The notes under the pieces were generated by a model, which searched no databases, was not told the DNA's origin, and worked only from the letters and a program-made list of their open reading frames with translations. Shown in pieces: positions 45,314 to 52,911 of a stretch of DNA of 64,000 nucleotides. Every line of letters starts with the position of its first letter. Positions within the stretch are counted from its first letter, which is position 1. The stretch is from Promicromonospora sp. AC04. Lineage in GTDB: Bacteria; Actinomycetota; Actinomycetes; Actinomycetales; Cellulomonadaceae. The position numbers and the translations under genes are program-made. The stretch covers positions 1 through 64,000 of the forward strand of contig NZ_QBUG01000017.1 in the NCBI RefSeq assembly GCF_003058225.1, written 5' to 3'.

Positions 45314-46428
45314 CCTCGCGCGTCGTGGTGCTGCGGGGTTCGCCCGACGAGCTCGTCGACCGCATCCGAACCGTGCGTGCCCGCGGAGACGTCCCGCTCA
45401 TCGGTGACGACCGATGGCCCGCGGCGCAGTGGTCCGCGGTACACGAGGTGACCGAAGCCGGCCCGGTCCCGGCCGGCGCGGCCTGGGCGGCTCTGACCTC
45501 CGGTACGAGCGGCACGCCGCGCGTCGTGCTGCGGACCGCCGCATCGTGGGAGCGGTCCTTCGCCGCGGTCTCGAAGCTGCTGACCGACCGGACGGCCTCG
45601 GACGAGCTGATCATGCTGCCGGCCCCGCCGTCGTCCTCGCTGACGCTGTTCTCCCTCGCCCACGCACTCGGCGGCGGCCCACGGCCCGTCTTTCCCGGCG
45701 GGCGCGCTGGCGCGGAGGCGACCCTGTTCCACGGCACACCACAGGCGCTGCGGACGATGCTCGAAACCCGAGCTCTCCCGCGGCTGCGGACCGCCCTCGT
45801 CGGTGGCTCCCACCTCGACGCGAGGTTGCGCGCGGACGCGGAGTCCCGTGGCGTCCGGGTCGTCTCGTACTACGGAGCGGCGGAGCTCTCGTTCGTCGCG
45901 CTCGACGAGGGCCGTGGTCTGCGAGAGTTTCCCGGGGTGGAGACCGCCGTGCGGGACGGCGAGCTGTGGGTCCGCTCGCCGTACACCGCTCTCGGCTACC
46001 TCGGTCGGCCCGGTCCGCTGCGCACCGACGAGGCCTGGGCGACGGTCGGTGACCTCGCGACCGTCGATGACGGGGTACTGACCTTGCGCGGGCGCGGAGA
46101 CCAGGCCATCCTCACCGCGTCGGCCACCGTCATCCCCGACGAGGTCGAAGCGGGCCTCCGCATGCTCCCGGGAGTCGCCGACGCCATCGTCTTCGGGATT
46201 CCCAAGGGCCGGATCGGGTCCCTCGTCGCCGCGATGATCGAGGTGGAGACGGACGCCCCGCCACCCACCGCACGCCGGCTCCGCTCGATGTCCGCGACCC
46301 GGTTGGCCCCCGCCCACCGGCCCCGCGTGTGGTTTGCCGGACGGCTGCCACGCACCGCGTCCGGAAAGCCGGCACGGGCAGAGGTCCGGCGCCTGGTCGC
46401 CTCCGGCGAGGTGACACGACTTGCCTGA
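45310..46428 (+). CDS. acyl-CoA synthetase (ANL superfamily)
   Basis: 372 residues from the ATG at 45310, overlapping bioY by four bases. It has the ANL core motifs: TSGTSGTPRVVLRT (ATP-binding P-loop-like A3), SYYGAAELSFVALDEG (A5), TVGDLATVDDGVLTLRGRGDQ (A7/A8) and RLPRTASGKPAR (A10 Lys). It activates a carboxylic acid to an acyl-adenylate and CoA thioester. The protein is shorter than most ANL enzymes, with a reduced N-terminal part. The position between bioY and a thiolase in the biotin operon suggests a link to a biotin precursor such as pimelate, but this is inference. Confidence 0.75.
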   Translation: MTSRVVVLRGSPDELVDRIRTVRARGDVPLIGDDRWPAAQWSAVHEVTEAGPVPAGAAWAALTSGTSGTPRVVLRTAASWERSFAAVSKLLTDRTASDELIMLPAPPSSSLTLFSLAHALGGGPRPVFPGGRAGAEATLFHGTPQALRTMLETRALPRLRTALVGGSHLDARLRADAESRGVRVVSYYGAAELSFVALDEGRGLREFPGVETAVRDGELWVRSPYTALGYLGRPGPLRTDEAWATVGDLATVDDGVLTLRGRGDQAILTASATVIPDEVEAGLRMLPGVADAIVFGIPKGRIGSLVAAMIEVETDAPPPTARRLRSMSATRLAPAHRPRVWFAGRLPRTASGKPARAEVRRLVASGEVTRLA

Positions 46429-47548
46429 CGAACCAGTCGTCGTCGCCGCGCGACGCACACCGATCGGCACCCGCAGCCGTGCCTTCGCCGAGCTCAGAGC
46501 CGAACAGCTCGCCGGACCCGTCATCCAGGCCGCCCTGGTCGACGCGGAAGCAGCCACGGGGTCGACGCTCACGGTCGCCGACGTCGTGCTCGGAAACTGC
46601 ATGGGGCCGGGAGGCAACCCCGCCCGGGTCGCGGCGCTCGCCGCCGGGCTCGGCGTCGGTGTGCCGGGCGCGACCGTGGACCGCCAGTGCGGCAGCGGCC
46701 TGGCCGCCGTCCTCGACGCGGTGGCGGCGATCCGCGCCGGAGACGACCGCCCGCGCATCGCGGGCGGCGTCGAGAGTGCGTCGACCGCCCCGACCAGATC
46801 CGTCGACGGCGTGCCCTACGACCGGGCGCCGTTCGCGCCGGCGGGCTGGCCCGACCCGGACATGGTCCGAGCGGCCGAGAACCTGGCCCGGGCCGACGCC
46901 ATCACCCGGGAACGGCAGGATGCTCACGCGGCACGCAGCCACCAGCGGGCACGTGCGGCCCGCGACACCGGGCGATTCGACGCCGAGCTCGTTCCCCTGG
47001 CAGACGTGCACTCCGACGACTCGACCGGCGTGGCCGAACCCCTGCTGACGCGCCTGCGTCCCCTGTTCCCCGGCGGCACCGTCACCGCGGGGACATCGAC
47101 GCGAATCAGCGACGGCGCCGCGGCGGTCGTCGTCGTTCCGAACCGGCTGAGGGGCCGGGCCGCCGGCCTCGTGGTCCGCGGGCACGCGATCGTCGGCTGC
47201 GACCCCGCCCTGCCTGGAATCGGCGCGGCCCCGGCCGTGCTCGCGGCGCTCGCCTCCGCCGGTGTCGAGGTCGGCGACGTCGCCGCGGTCGAGATCGTCG
47301 AGGCGTTCGCGGCGCAGTCGCTGGCGGTACTAGACCGAATCGGTCTCGAGGACGACGATCCGCGGGTCTGCGCCGACGGCGGAGCACTCGCACTGGGCCA
47401 TCCGTGGGGCGCCAGCGGCGCGGTCAGCATGGTGCGGCTGTTCAGCCGCCTGGTCCGCTCCGGAGCGCCTGCCGGAACCATCGGGGTCGCCGGGGCCTCG
47501 GTCGGCGGCGGGATGGGTGTCGCGGCCGTGGTCGAGGTGCTGCGGTGA
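46421..47548 (+). CDS. thiolase with one catalytic Cys replaced
   Basis: 375 residues from a TTG at 46421, overlapping the previous gene by eight bases. The nucleophilic Cys90 is in VDRQCGSGLAAVLDA, a conserved Glu region is in EIVEAFAAQS, and His327 is in ALGHPWGASGA. In normal thiolases the last active-site motif is C-x-GGG. Here it is GAS360VGGGMG, so the second catalytic Cys is Ser. That could bias the enzyme to one direction or abolish the condensing step. It lies between the acyl-CoA synthetase and bioM and overlaps bioM by four bases. A role in making or degrading a biotin precursor is inference. Confidence 0.75.
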   Translation: MPDEPVVVAARRTPIGTRSRAFAELRAEQLAGPVIQAALVDAEAATGSTLTVADVVLGNCMGPGGNPARVAALAAGLGVGVPGATVDRQCGSGLAAVLDAVAAIRAGDDRPRIAGGVESASTAPTRSVDGVPYDRAPFAPAGWPDPDMVRAAENLARADAITRERQDAHAARSHQRARAARDTGRFDAELVPLADVHSDDSTGVAEPLLTRLRPLFPGGTVTAGTSTRISDGAAAVVVVPNRLRGRAAGLVVRGHAIVGCDPALPGIGAAPAVLAALASAGVEVGDVAAVEIVEAFAAQSLAVLDRIGLEDDDPRVCADGGALALGHPWGASGAVSMVRLFSRLVRSGAPAGTIGVAGASVGGGMGVAAVVEVLR

Positions 47549-48231
47549 GCTACCTCGAGCTGGACGACGTCCACGTGCGCCTGGGTGACGCCGAGGTCTT
47601 GCGCGACGTCACGTGCTCGCTGGACGAGCGCACCATCGCCGTCATCGGTGAGAACGGTTCGGGCAAGTCCACGCTCGCGCGGCTGGTCGGCGGGCTCACC
47701 CACGCTGCGAGCGGCACGATCCGCGTCCTGGGTCTTGACCCGGCCCGTGAGGCAGCCCAGCTGCGACGTCGCGTCGCCGTCGTCTTCAGCAACCCGGACA
47801 CCCAGATCGTCATGCCGACAGTGGCGGAGGACGTCGCGTTCTCGTTGCGGTCCGACAAGCTGTCGCGCGACGAGAGGAACCGGCGGGTCGACGAGGCCAT
47901 GCACCGGTTCGGCCTCGCCGACGTCGCCGGGCATGCCTCACATGACCTGTCCGGTGGGCAGAAGCAGCTGCTCGCGCTGTGCGGCGCCTTCGTCCGCCGT
48001 CCCGACCTGGTGATCGCCGATGAGCCGACCGCCTACCTGGACGCGCGCAACGCCCGTCGGGTCGCCGACCACCTCTTCGAGGAGGGGCGGCACAGGCTGC
48101 TCCTGGTGACGCACGACCTCGCCCTCGCTCAGCGCTGCGAGAGAGCCGTCCTGGTGAAGGACGGCACGATCGTCGCGGCCGGGACGCCCGCCGCGGTCGT
48201 CGCGGAGTACGAGGACGGGCTCCGATGCTGA
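47545..48231 (+). CDS. bioM: biotin ECF transporter ATPase BioM
   Basis: 228 residues from the GTG at 47545 (GTGA overlap with the thiolase stop). It has Walker A GENGSGKSTL, the Q-loop region VFSNPDTQIVMPTVAEDVAF, the signature LSGGQKQLLAL, Walker B LVIADEPTAYLD and the H-loop VTHDL. It is the energising ATPase that works with BioY and BioN at the membrane. The Q-loop motif SNPDxQ is typical of ECF ATPases. The longer open frame upstream is a shadow of the thiolase gene. Confidence 0.88.
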   Translation: MSYLELDDVHVRLGDAEVLRDVTCSLDERTIAVIGENGSGKSTLARLVGGLTHAASGTIRVLGLDPAREAAQLRRRVAVVFSNPDTQIVMPTVAEDVAFSLRSDKLSRDERNRRVDEAMHRFGLADVAGHASHDLSGGQKQLLALCGAFVRRPDLVIADEPTAYLDARNARRVADHLFEEGRHRLLLVTHDLALAQRCERAVLVKDGTIVAAGTPAAVVAEYEDGLRC

Positions 48232-48821
48232 CCCTGTACCGGCCCGGCGACGGCCCTTGGCACCGGTTGTCCGCGGGGCCGAAGGCGCTGGGGCTCATGC
48301 TGGTCGTGCTCGGTGTGAGCGTGCTCCCGTCGAGCTGGTGGGGCGCGGTGGTCACCGCGGGGCTCTGTGTGGGCTGCTACGCGGTCCGGGGCGTAGGGAT
48401 GCGCGACCTCCTCCGGCAGGTCGTCACTATTCGATGGATTCTCCTGGTGACGCTCGCTGGGCAGCTTGTGTTCCTCGGTCCGGAAGACGCCGTCGCGAAC
48501 ACCGTCCGGGTGTGCGTGGCCGTGGTGATCAGCGGACTGCTCACGCTGACCACGCCGGTCAGCGAGCTGCTGGACATGCTGGAGCGGGCGTTGAGGCCTC
48601 TGGGATGGCTGCGGCTCGACCCGCAACGTGCCGCTCTCGTGATCGCCGTGACCGTGAGCACCCTGCCCGTGCTCGCGAGACTGGAGCGCGAGGTCCGCGA
48701 GGCGCAACGGGCCCGGGGCGGCGGGCGGAGTCTGCGACTCTTCGCGATCCCGTACCTGGTCGTCGCGCTCAAGCATGCGGATGCGCTCGGTGACGCGCTG
48801 ACGGCACGAGGAGTGAGATGA
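48225..48821 (+). CDS. bioN: biotin ECF transporter T component BioN
   Basis: 198 residues from the ATG at 48225, overlapping bioM by seven bases. It has four to five transmembrane segments and the coupling-helix Ala-Arg-Gly signatures REAQRARGG near 160 and LTARGVR at the C-terminus, which bind the ATPase. It links BioY to BioM. It is the last transporter gene; the CHY zinc-finger gene starts four bases before its end. Confidence 0.87.
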   Translation: MLTLYRPGDGPWHRLSAGPKALGLMLVVLGVSVLPSSWWGAVVTAGLCVGCYAVRGVGMRDLLRQVVTIRWILLVTLAGQLVFLGPEDAVANTVRVCVAVVISGLLTLTTPVSELLDMLERALRPLGWLRLDPQRAALVIAVTVSTLPVLARLEREVREAQRARGGGRSLRLFAIPYLVVALKHADALGDALTARGVR

Positions 48822-49132
48822 GCGCGGTGGTGCACGGGCCGACCGTGGACGACCAGACCCGGTGCGTCCACTACCGGACAGAGCTCGACGTGATCGCGAT
48901 CCGGTTCGCCTGCTGCGGCCGCTACTACCCGTGCCACCTCTGCCACGACAGCACGGCCGACCACGACCCGCGCCCGTGGCCCCAAGGAACGGGCCACGAG
49001 CGCGCCGTGCTCTGCGGGGTGTGCTGGACGGAGCTCACCATCGCGGAGTACCGCGGAGCGGGATCCTGCCCGCGGTGCAGCGCCGCATTCAACCCGCGGT
49101 GCGCGCTGCACCACCCCATCTACTTCGAGTAG
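48818..49132 (+). CDS. CHY-type zinc-finger protein
   Basis: 104 residues from the ATG at 48818 (ATGA overlap with bioN). It has the CHY pattern: RCVHYRTELDVIAIRFACCGRYYPCHLCHD, a second part with CGVCWTEL, and CPRCSAAFNPRCALHHPIYF at the end. Ten or more Cys/His residues would bind several zinc ions. Bacterial CHY proteins are uncharacterised. Its tight coupling to the biotin transporter operon suggests co-expression, not necessarily a role in transport. Confidence 0.8.
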   Translation: MSAVVHGPTVDDQTRCVHYRTELDVIAIRFACCGRYYPCHLCHDSTADHDPRPWPQGTGHERAVLCGVCWTELTIAEYRGAGSCPRCSAAFNPRCALHHPIYFE

Positions 49133-49174
49133 CGGCCGCACGCGTCCAGTGCCGCCTGGACTGATGGCAAACTT

Positions 49175-49190
49175 TACCGTACGTATGGTA
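49175..49190. promoter_or_regulatory. operator and promoter of the TetR-SMR operon
   Basis: TACCGTACGTATGGTA is a near-perfect palindrome centred on TACGTA, directly followed by TATATATATT (a possible -10 element) and then the gene start at 49203. It is the likely self-control site of the TetR gene. Confidence 0.55.
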
Positions 49191-49202
49191 TATATATTGC
49201 CC

Positions 49203-49739
49203 ATGAGGCCAAGCTCCCGCACCGAGATCCTTGACGCGGCCATGCGCGTGGTCGACGCCGAGGGCGGCGCAGAAATCACCTACGAGTCCGTCGCCCGAGA
49301 AGCAGGCCTGACCAAGGCCGGGCTGATGTACCACTTCCCGTCCAAGGACGCGCTGATGATCGGCGTCATCGAGCACGTCATCGCCCGCTGGCAGGCCGAG
49401 CTGCGCGAGGCACTCGGCGTCCCGTTCGAGGAGTCGACCCTGGCGCAGCGCGTACGGGCCTTCGTGAGCTTCGCGGGGGAGGGCGGGGTGAAGCAGGGCG
49501 ACTTCGTGATCTTCGCCGAGGCGGTCAGGCGCCCTCAGCTGTCGGCGCCGTGGCTCGCCTACCTGCGCGACTGGTTCGGCTTCGGCGAAGACGCAGACGT
49601 CGCCCCGCTCCTGCTGGCGTGGCTGACCGCGAACGGCCTGTGGATCGCGGAGTCGACGAACATCCTGACCGTGACACCGGCACAACGCGCGGCCGTCCTC
49701 GGCCGGCTGACCGACCTGATCGAGGAGATGGCGGCGTGA
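49203..49739 (+). CDS. TetR-family regulator of an SMR efflux pair
   Basis: 178 residues from the ATG at 49203; the longer frame to 49149 would start inside the operator and promoter. The HTH is ITYESVAREAGLTKAGLMYHFPSKDALMIGV, the common TetR form. The C-terminal domain is helical with AEAVRRPQLSAPWLAYLRDWFGFG. The stop overlaps the first SMR gene (GTGA), so regulator and pump form one operon, probably repressed until a cationic compound binds. Confidence 0.75.
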   Translation: MRPSSRTEILDAAMRVVDAEGGAEITYESVAREAGLTKAGLMYHFPSKDALMIGVIEHVIARWQAELREALGVPFEESTLAQRVRAFVSFAGEGGVKQGDFVIFAEAVRRPQLSAPWLAYLRDWFGFGEDADVAPLLLAWLTANGLWIAESTNILTVTPAQRAAVLGRLTDLIEEMAA

Positions 49740-50134
49740 AGAAGTGGCTCATCCTGTCTGCGGCGATCGTGCTGGAGGTCGCCGCCACACTCTCCCTGCG
49801 TGGCGCGATCGACAACCCGTGGTGGTCGATCCTGACGGTCATCGGTTATGCCGGGGCCTTCGTCGCGTTGTCGCTGTTGCTCCGGCTCGGCGCCCCCATC
49901 GGCGTCGTCTACGGCATCTGGGCGGCCACCGGAGTGGCCCTCACCGCGGTCATCGCCTCCGTCCTGTTCGGGGAGCCGTTCACGCTCACCATCGGTATCG
50001 GGATCGCCCTGGTGATCGCGGGCGTCGTGCTCGTCGAGACGGGGCACGGCACGGCCGCCGTCGAACCCGCTGCCGGATCCACCGAACCCACCGAACGGGC
50101 CGAGGCGCCCGAAGCAGCGAAGGAGATCCGATGA
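49736..50134 (+). CDS. SMR multidrug efflux subunit (first of a pair)
   Basis: 132 residues from the GTG at 49736. It has four transmembrane helices with the conserved Glu in IVLEVAATLSLRG (Glu14 of EmrE), GAPIGVVYGIWAATGVALTA and a second-half ASVLFGEPFT. A 25-residue acidic, Ala/Pro-rich tail (TAAVEPAAGSTEPTERAEA) extends beyond the usual 105-residue family length. It overlaps the next SMR gene by four bases. Paired SMR proteins form heterodimers with opposite membrane orientation. Confidence 0.85.
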   Translation: MKKWLILSAAIVLEVAATLSLRGAIDNPWWSILTVIGYAGAFVALSLLLRLGAPIGVVYGIWAATGVALTAVIASVLFGEPFTLTIGIGIALVIAGVVLVETGHGTAAVEPAAGSTEPTERAEAPEAAKEIR

Positions 50135-50457
50135 CGTGGCTCATCCTGGCCGGGGCCATCCTCACCGAGGTCGCCGCCACACTGTCCCTGCGGGCCTCGG
50201 ACGGCCTACGAAAGAAGCGCTGGATCGCCCCGGTCGCCGTCCTGTACCTCACCGCGTTCTCCCTCCTCACCCTGGCTCTCGCGCACGGGATGCCCGTCGG
50301 TATCGCGTACGGGATCTGGGCTGCCTGCGGCGTGGCTCTCACCGCGGTCGGCGCACGCGTCTTCTTCCAGGAGAAGCTCACCTGGCGCATGACTGCCGGG
50401 ATCGTCCTGATAGCGATCGGGGTCTTCGTCATCGAGCTCGGCGCCCCCGCCCACTGA
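50131..50457 (+). CDS. SMR multidrug efflux subunit (second of a pair)
   Basis: 108 residues from the ATG at 50131 (ATGA overlap). It has the normal SMR length, with Glu in GAILTEVAATLSLRASDG, YGIWAACGVALTAVGARVFFQEKLTW and a fourth helix IVLIAIGVFVIELG. The charges on the loops differ from those of the first subunit, as expected for a dual-topology pair. Substrate unknown; probably quaternary cations or similar. Confidence 0.85.
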   Translation: MTWLILAGAILTEVAATLSLRASDGLRKKRWIAPVAVLYLTAFSLLTLALAHGMPVGIAYGIWAACGVALTAVGARVFFQEKLTWRMTAGIVLIAIGVFVIELGAPAH

Positions 50458-50646
50458 CGACCGCCTGCGACCTCCGCCGCCAGACCCATCACGTAGGAAG
50501 GAAGGCCCGTCGACAGGTCTCCGAGTTGCGCAACCACCTGCCGACCGATAGTCCGAGGTAAGCGCGCCGCGTCGCTTCATGTCCGGCGGCGTCACAGGCG
50601 CTGACCTCACTCTTCGGGCGTCAGCAGCGAGGGCAAGGGGAATCCC

Positions 50647-51840
50647 ATGTGGTGGAACCGCCGCAAGCCGCCGGTCGAGACCGAGCCTGGGCCGATATCC
50701 GAGGCGGGTGGCTCGCAGGAGGAGGTCAACACCACGCCGGTGCACCGCACCGCCTACATCATGGTCGGACTGGGTGGTGCAGTGGTCGCGGCTTTCGGGC
50801 TCGCGGCTATCGGCGAGATCTTCGTGTGGTCGTTCTTCGCGCTCGTGCTCACGATCTGCGCCTACCCGCTGCGTGCGCGGCTCGAGGGCTATGGGCTGAA
50901 GCGGGGCGTCGCGACGTTTGGTGTCGTGTTCGCGGTGGTACTGCTGCTCGCTGCGTTCTTCGGCGCGTTGTTCGTTTCGTTCGCCCAGTTCCTGACGCTC
51001 CTGCCGCAGTACACGGACGAGCTCCGGTCCTGGGCGTCCGACGTCGGTGCCTGGCTCACGAGCATCGGGCTCGGACAGCAGCAGGCCGACGAGGTCTCGT
51101 CGTGGTTCGACCCGGACCAGGTGCTGGGATTCATCGGTGGGATCGTGGGCAGCGCGAGCGGGTTCGTGACGGCAGCCGTGATCCTCCTGACGATGGTGAT
51201 GCTCATGGGCATGGACTCGTCGTTCGCGAGGCCACTGGTGCGCGGGCTCTACCCGAGCCGACCCCGCCTGGCGATCGCGGGCATCGCCTACACGACCGGC
51301 GTCCGCCGGTACATGGTGGTCACCACGCTCCTCGGCGTCGCCCAGGGCGTGGTCGACTGGATCGCGCTCACGCTGCTCGGCGTACCGGGCGCGGCGCTCT
51401 GGGGTCTGCTCGCGTTCCTGTGCAGCTTCATCCCGAACATCGGGTACTTCATCGCGATCGTGCCGCCGATCGTGTTCGGGGCGCTCGTAGGTGGCTGGCC
51501 GCTCGTGATCGCGGTGATCGTGGTGTACGGCATCGTCAACGCCGTGATCCAGTCGTTGGTCCAGCCGCGCGTGGTCGGCAACGCGGTGCAGCTCAGCCAG
51601 TCGCTCACGTTCTTCTCGGTACTGTTCTGGGCGGTGGTGCTCGGTCCCATGGGCGCGGTCCTCGCCATCCCGCTCACCCTGCTGGTGCGGATGCTCCTCG
51701 TGGACTCGAACCCGGGTATGACCTGGGTCCGACCGGCCCTCGGCGATATCGACGCGGCCAGGAAGATCATGGAGGTCGAGGACGCGGCGGCCAAGGCGGA
51801 GCGGCGCAGCCGCCGGAATCCCGACGGCGCCGCCGCGTAG
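50647..51840 (+). CDS. AI-2E family transporter (PerM/TqsA type)
   Basis: 397 residues from the ATG at 50647, with AGGGGAA eight bases upstream. Seven to eight transmembrane segments are visible, including the central LFVSFAQFLTLLPQYTDELRSWASD loop and the family-typical FIPNIGYFIAIVPPIVFGALVGGWPLVIAVIVVYGIVNAVIQSLVQPRVVGN and LGPMGAVLAIPLTLLVRMLL. The C-terminus is charged. Members export small molecules or ions; the substrate of this one is unknown. The overlapping arginine-rich frame starting at 50649 is a shadow. Confidence 0.85.
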   Translation: MWWNRRKPPVETEPGPISEAGGSQEEVNTTPVHRTAYIMVGLGGAVVAAFGLAAIGEIFVWSFFALVLTICAYPLRARLEGYGLKRGVATFGVVFAVVLLLAAFFGALFVSFAQFLTLLPQYTDELRSWASDVGAWLTSIGLGQQQADEVSSWFDPDQVLGFIGGIVGSASGFVTAAVILLTMVMLMGMDSSFARPLVRGLYPSRPRLAIAGIAYTTGVRRYMVVTTLLGVAQGVVDWIALTLLGVPGAALWGLLAFLCSFIPNIGYFIAIVPPIVFGALVGGWPLVIAVIVVYGIVNAVIQSLVQPRVVGNAVQLSQSLTFFSVLFWAVVLGPMGAVLAIPLTLLVRMLLVDSNPGMTWVRPALGDIDAARKIMEVEDAAAKAERRSRRNPDGAAA

Positions 51841-51935
51841 GGCAGGCCTTGATCGCGGCGATCCGGGCGCCGATCACCTGAGTATCGGGCCGCACGGGCT
51901 GGGTGTCAGCGCCCGTCCGCTGCGACGGCTCGGGT

Positions 51936-52607
51936 TCAGGATCGGGCGGGACCGGCGAACCCTGTCTCGGCGGTGCTCGCGCGGACAGCGTCCGCGAGCC
52001 GGTGGATGACCTCGGCCGCGGTGAACTGCTGGTGGTCACGGAGCGCTGCGATGCTGATGTCCTCGTTGACGACGCGGACAGCGGCGGTCGCCGCGGCGGC
52101 GCACACCCGGACCTGCGGGTTGGTGGTCGTCAGGTCGAGCCGTCGCGCGACGACGGTGACGAGCTGCCGCTCGGCCTCGTCGCAGACCATGAGCCAGGCC
52201 GAGCGGATCGCGGGCTCGGTGGCCGCGAGCGCGATCATGCGCAGGGCGCTGAGGTCGTCCTCGATCTGCTCCGGGGACGACGGGTCGTCGGAGAGCTCGG
52301 CGAGAAGGAACTCCTCCAGTGAGCTGCCGAGCGGCCAGCGGTCCAGAGCGGCCATGAACCGATAGACGGAGGCGGCGAGGAGCGGTTCGACGCAGCTCTC
52401 CTTGGACCGGAAGTACCGCCACACGCTGCGGGGCGAGACGCCGGCTGCCTCGGCGATGTCGTCCCCGCTGGTCGCGGCGACACCGCGCTCCCAGAACAGC
52501 GCGGCAGCATGCCGGGAGACCGCCATCCGCGCGCGTGCGAGCCGCGGGGACAGGGGAGCGGTGGGCGGGCCGTCGCTGCTCATGTCGGGTGTCGTCCTCT
52601 CCGTCAC
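51936..52607 (-). CDS. TetR-family regulator
   Basis: 223 residues from a GTG at 52607 that overlaps the stop of an upstream 47-residue gene (GTGA). The HTH is AATSGDDIAEAAGVSPRSVWRYFRSKESCVEPLL. The C-terminal domain has DRWPLGSSLEEFLLAEL and RMIALAATEPAIRSAWLMVCDEAERQLVTVVARR, as in the MftR/TetR-C group. A perfect 15-base inverted repeat lies upstream of the small gene, so the regulator probably controls its own operon. Ligand unknown. Confidence 0.75.
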   Translation of the reverse strand: MTERTTPDMSSDGPPTAPLSPRLARARMAVSRHAAALFWERGVAATSGDDIAEAAGVSPRSVWRYFRSKESCVEPLLAASVYRFMAALDRWPLGSSLEEFLLAELSDDPSSPEQIEDDLSALRMIALAATEPAIRSAWLMVCDEAERQLVTVVARRLDLTTTNPQVRVCAAAATAAVRVVNEDISIAALRDHQQFTAAEVIHRLADAVRASTAETGFAGPARS

Positions 52608-52747
52608 GCGGCCGCCAGCGGCGGAGTGAGGAGGAGCGGCAGCCCGTACGCGGCCGCGGCGACGAGGACTTTCGTCCAGCCCGGGCGGCGTCCGGTGGCG
52701 AGGGCTGTGGTGGGCTCGGTGGTGGGTTCGGTCGAGAGGTTGGACAT
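52604..52747 (-). CDS. 47-residue single-helix membrane peptide coupled to TetR
   Basis: The frame starts at the ATG at 52747, has GGAAGG eight bases upstream, and ends with a TGA overlapping the GTG start of the TetR gene. The first 25 residues are Thr/Pro-rich and polar (STEPTTEPTTALATGRRPG); the last 22 are one hydrophobic helix (KVLVAAAAYGLPLLLTPPLAAA). Good ribosome site, start and stop overlap support translation. It may be the small membrane partner or sensor of the regulator, or only an in-operon leader peptide. No family known to me. Confidence 0.6.
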   Translation of the reverse strand: MSNLSTEPTTEPTTALATGRRPGWTKVLVAAAAYGLPLLLTPPLAAA

Positions 52748-52808
52748 GGTGCAGCCTTCCCGTGCGATGAGGAGTGCGGCGGCGTCAGGACGCAGCCGAC
52801 ATCCCGAG

Positions 52809-52844
52809 TGGCAGTTAGTGCCAGTAGGGTGGCACTAACTGCCA
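52809..52844. promoter_or_regulatory. large perfect inverted-repeat operator
   Basis: TGGCAGTTAGTGCCA (52809-52823) and TGGCACTAACTGCCA (52830-52844) are exact reverse complements separated by GTAGGG. Each arm is itself bounded by TGGCA and TGCCA, giving up to four half-sites. It lies about 62 bases upstream of the 47-residue gene and is the likely site of the TetR encoded in the same operon. Confidence 0.75.
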
Positions 52845-52911
52845 GTTATCGCAATCGGCTCTCCTGGCTGATGGGCCGGGAAGGGTGGCGGTGATCGCGT
52901 CTCTGGGGACC

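Noticed and set aside
45097-46758. 553-codon minus-strand frame across the acyl-CoA synthetase and thiolase
   Set aside because: Arg/Gly-rich mirror frame; the plus-strand enzymes have all family motifs.
50649-51881. Second long plus-strand frame overlapping the AI-2E transporter
   Set aside because: Arg/His-rich and without membrane helices. The frame from 50647 encodes the transporter and has the ribosome site.
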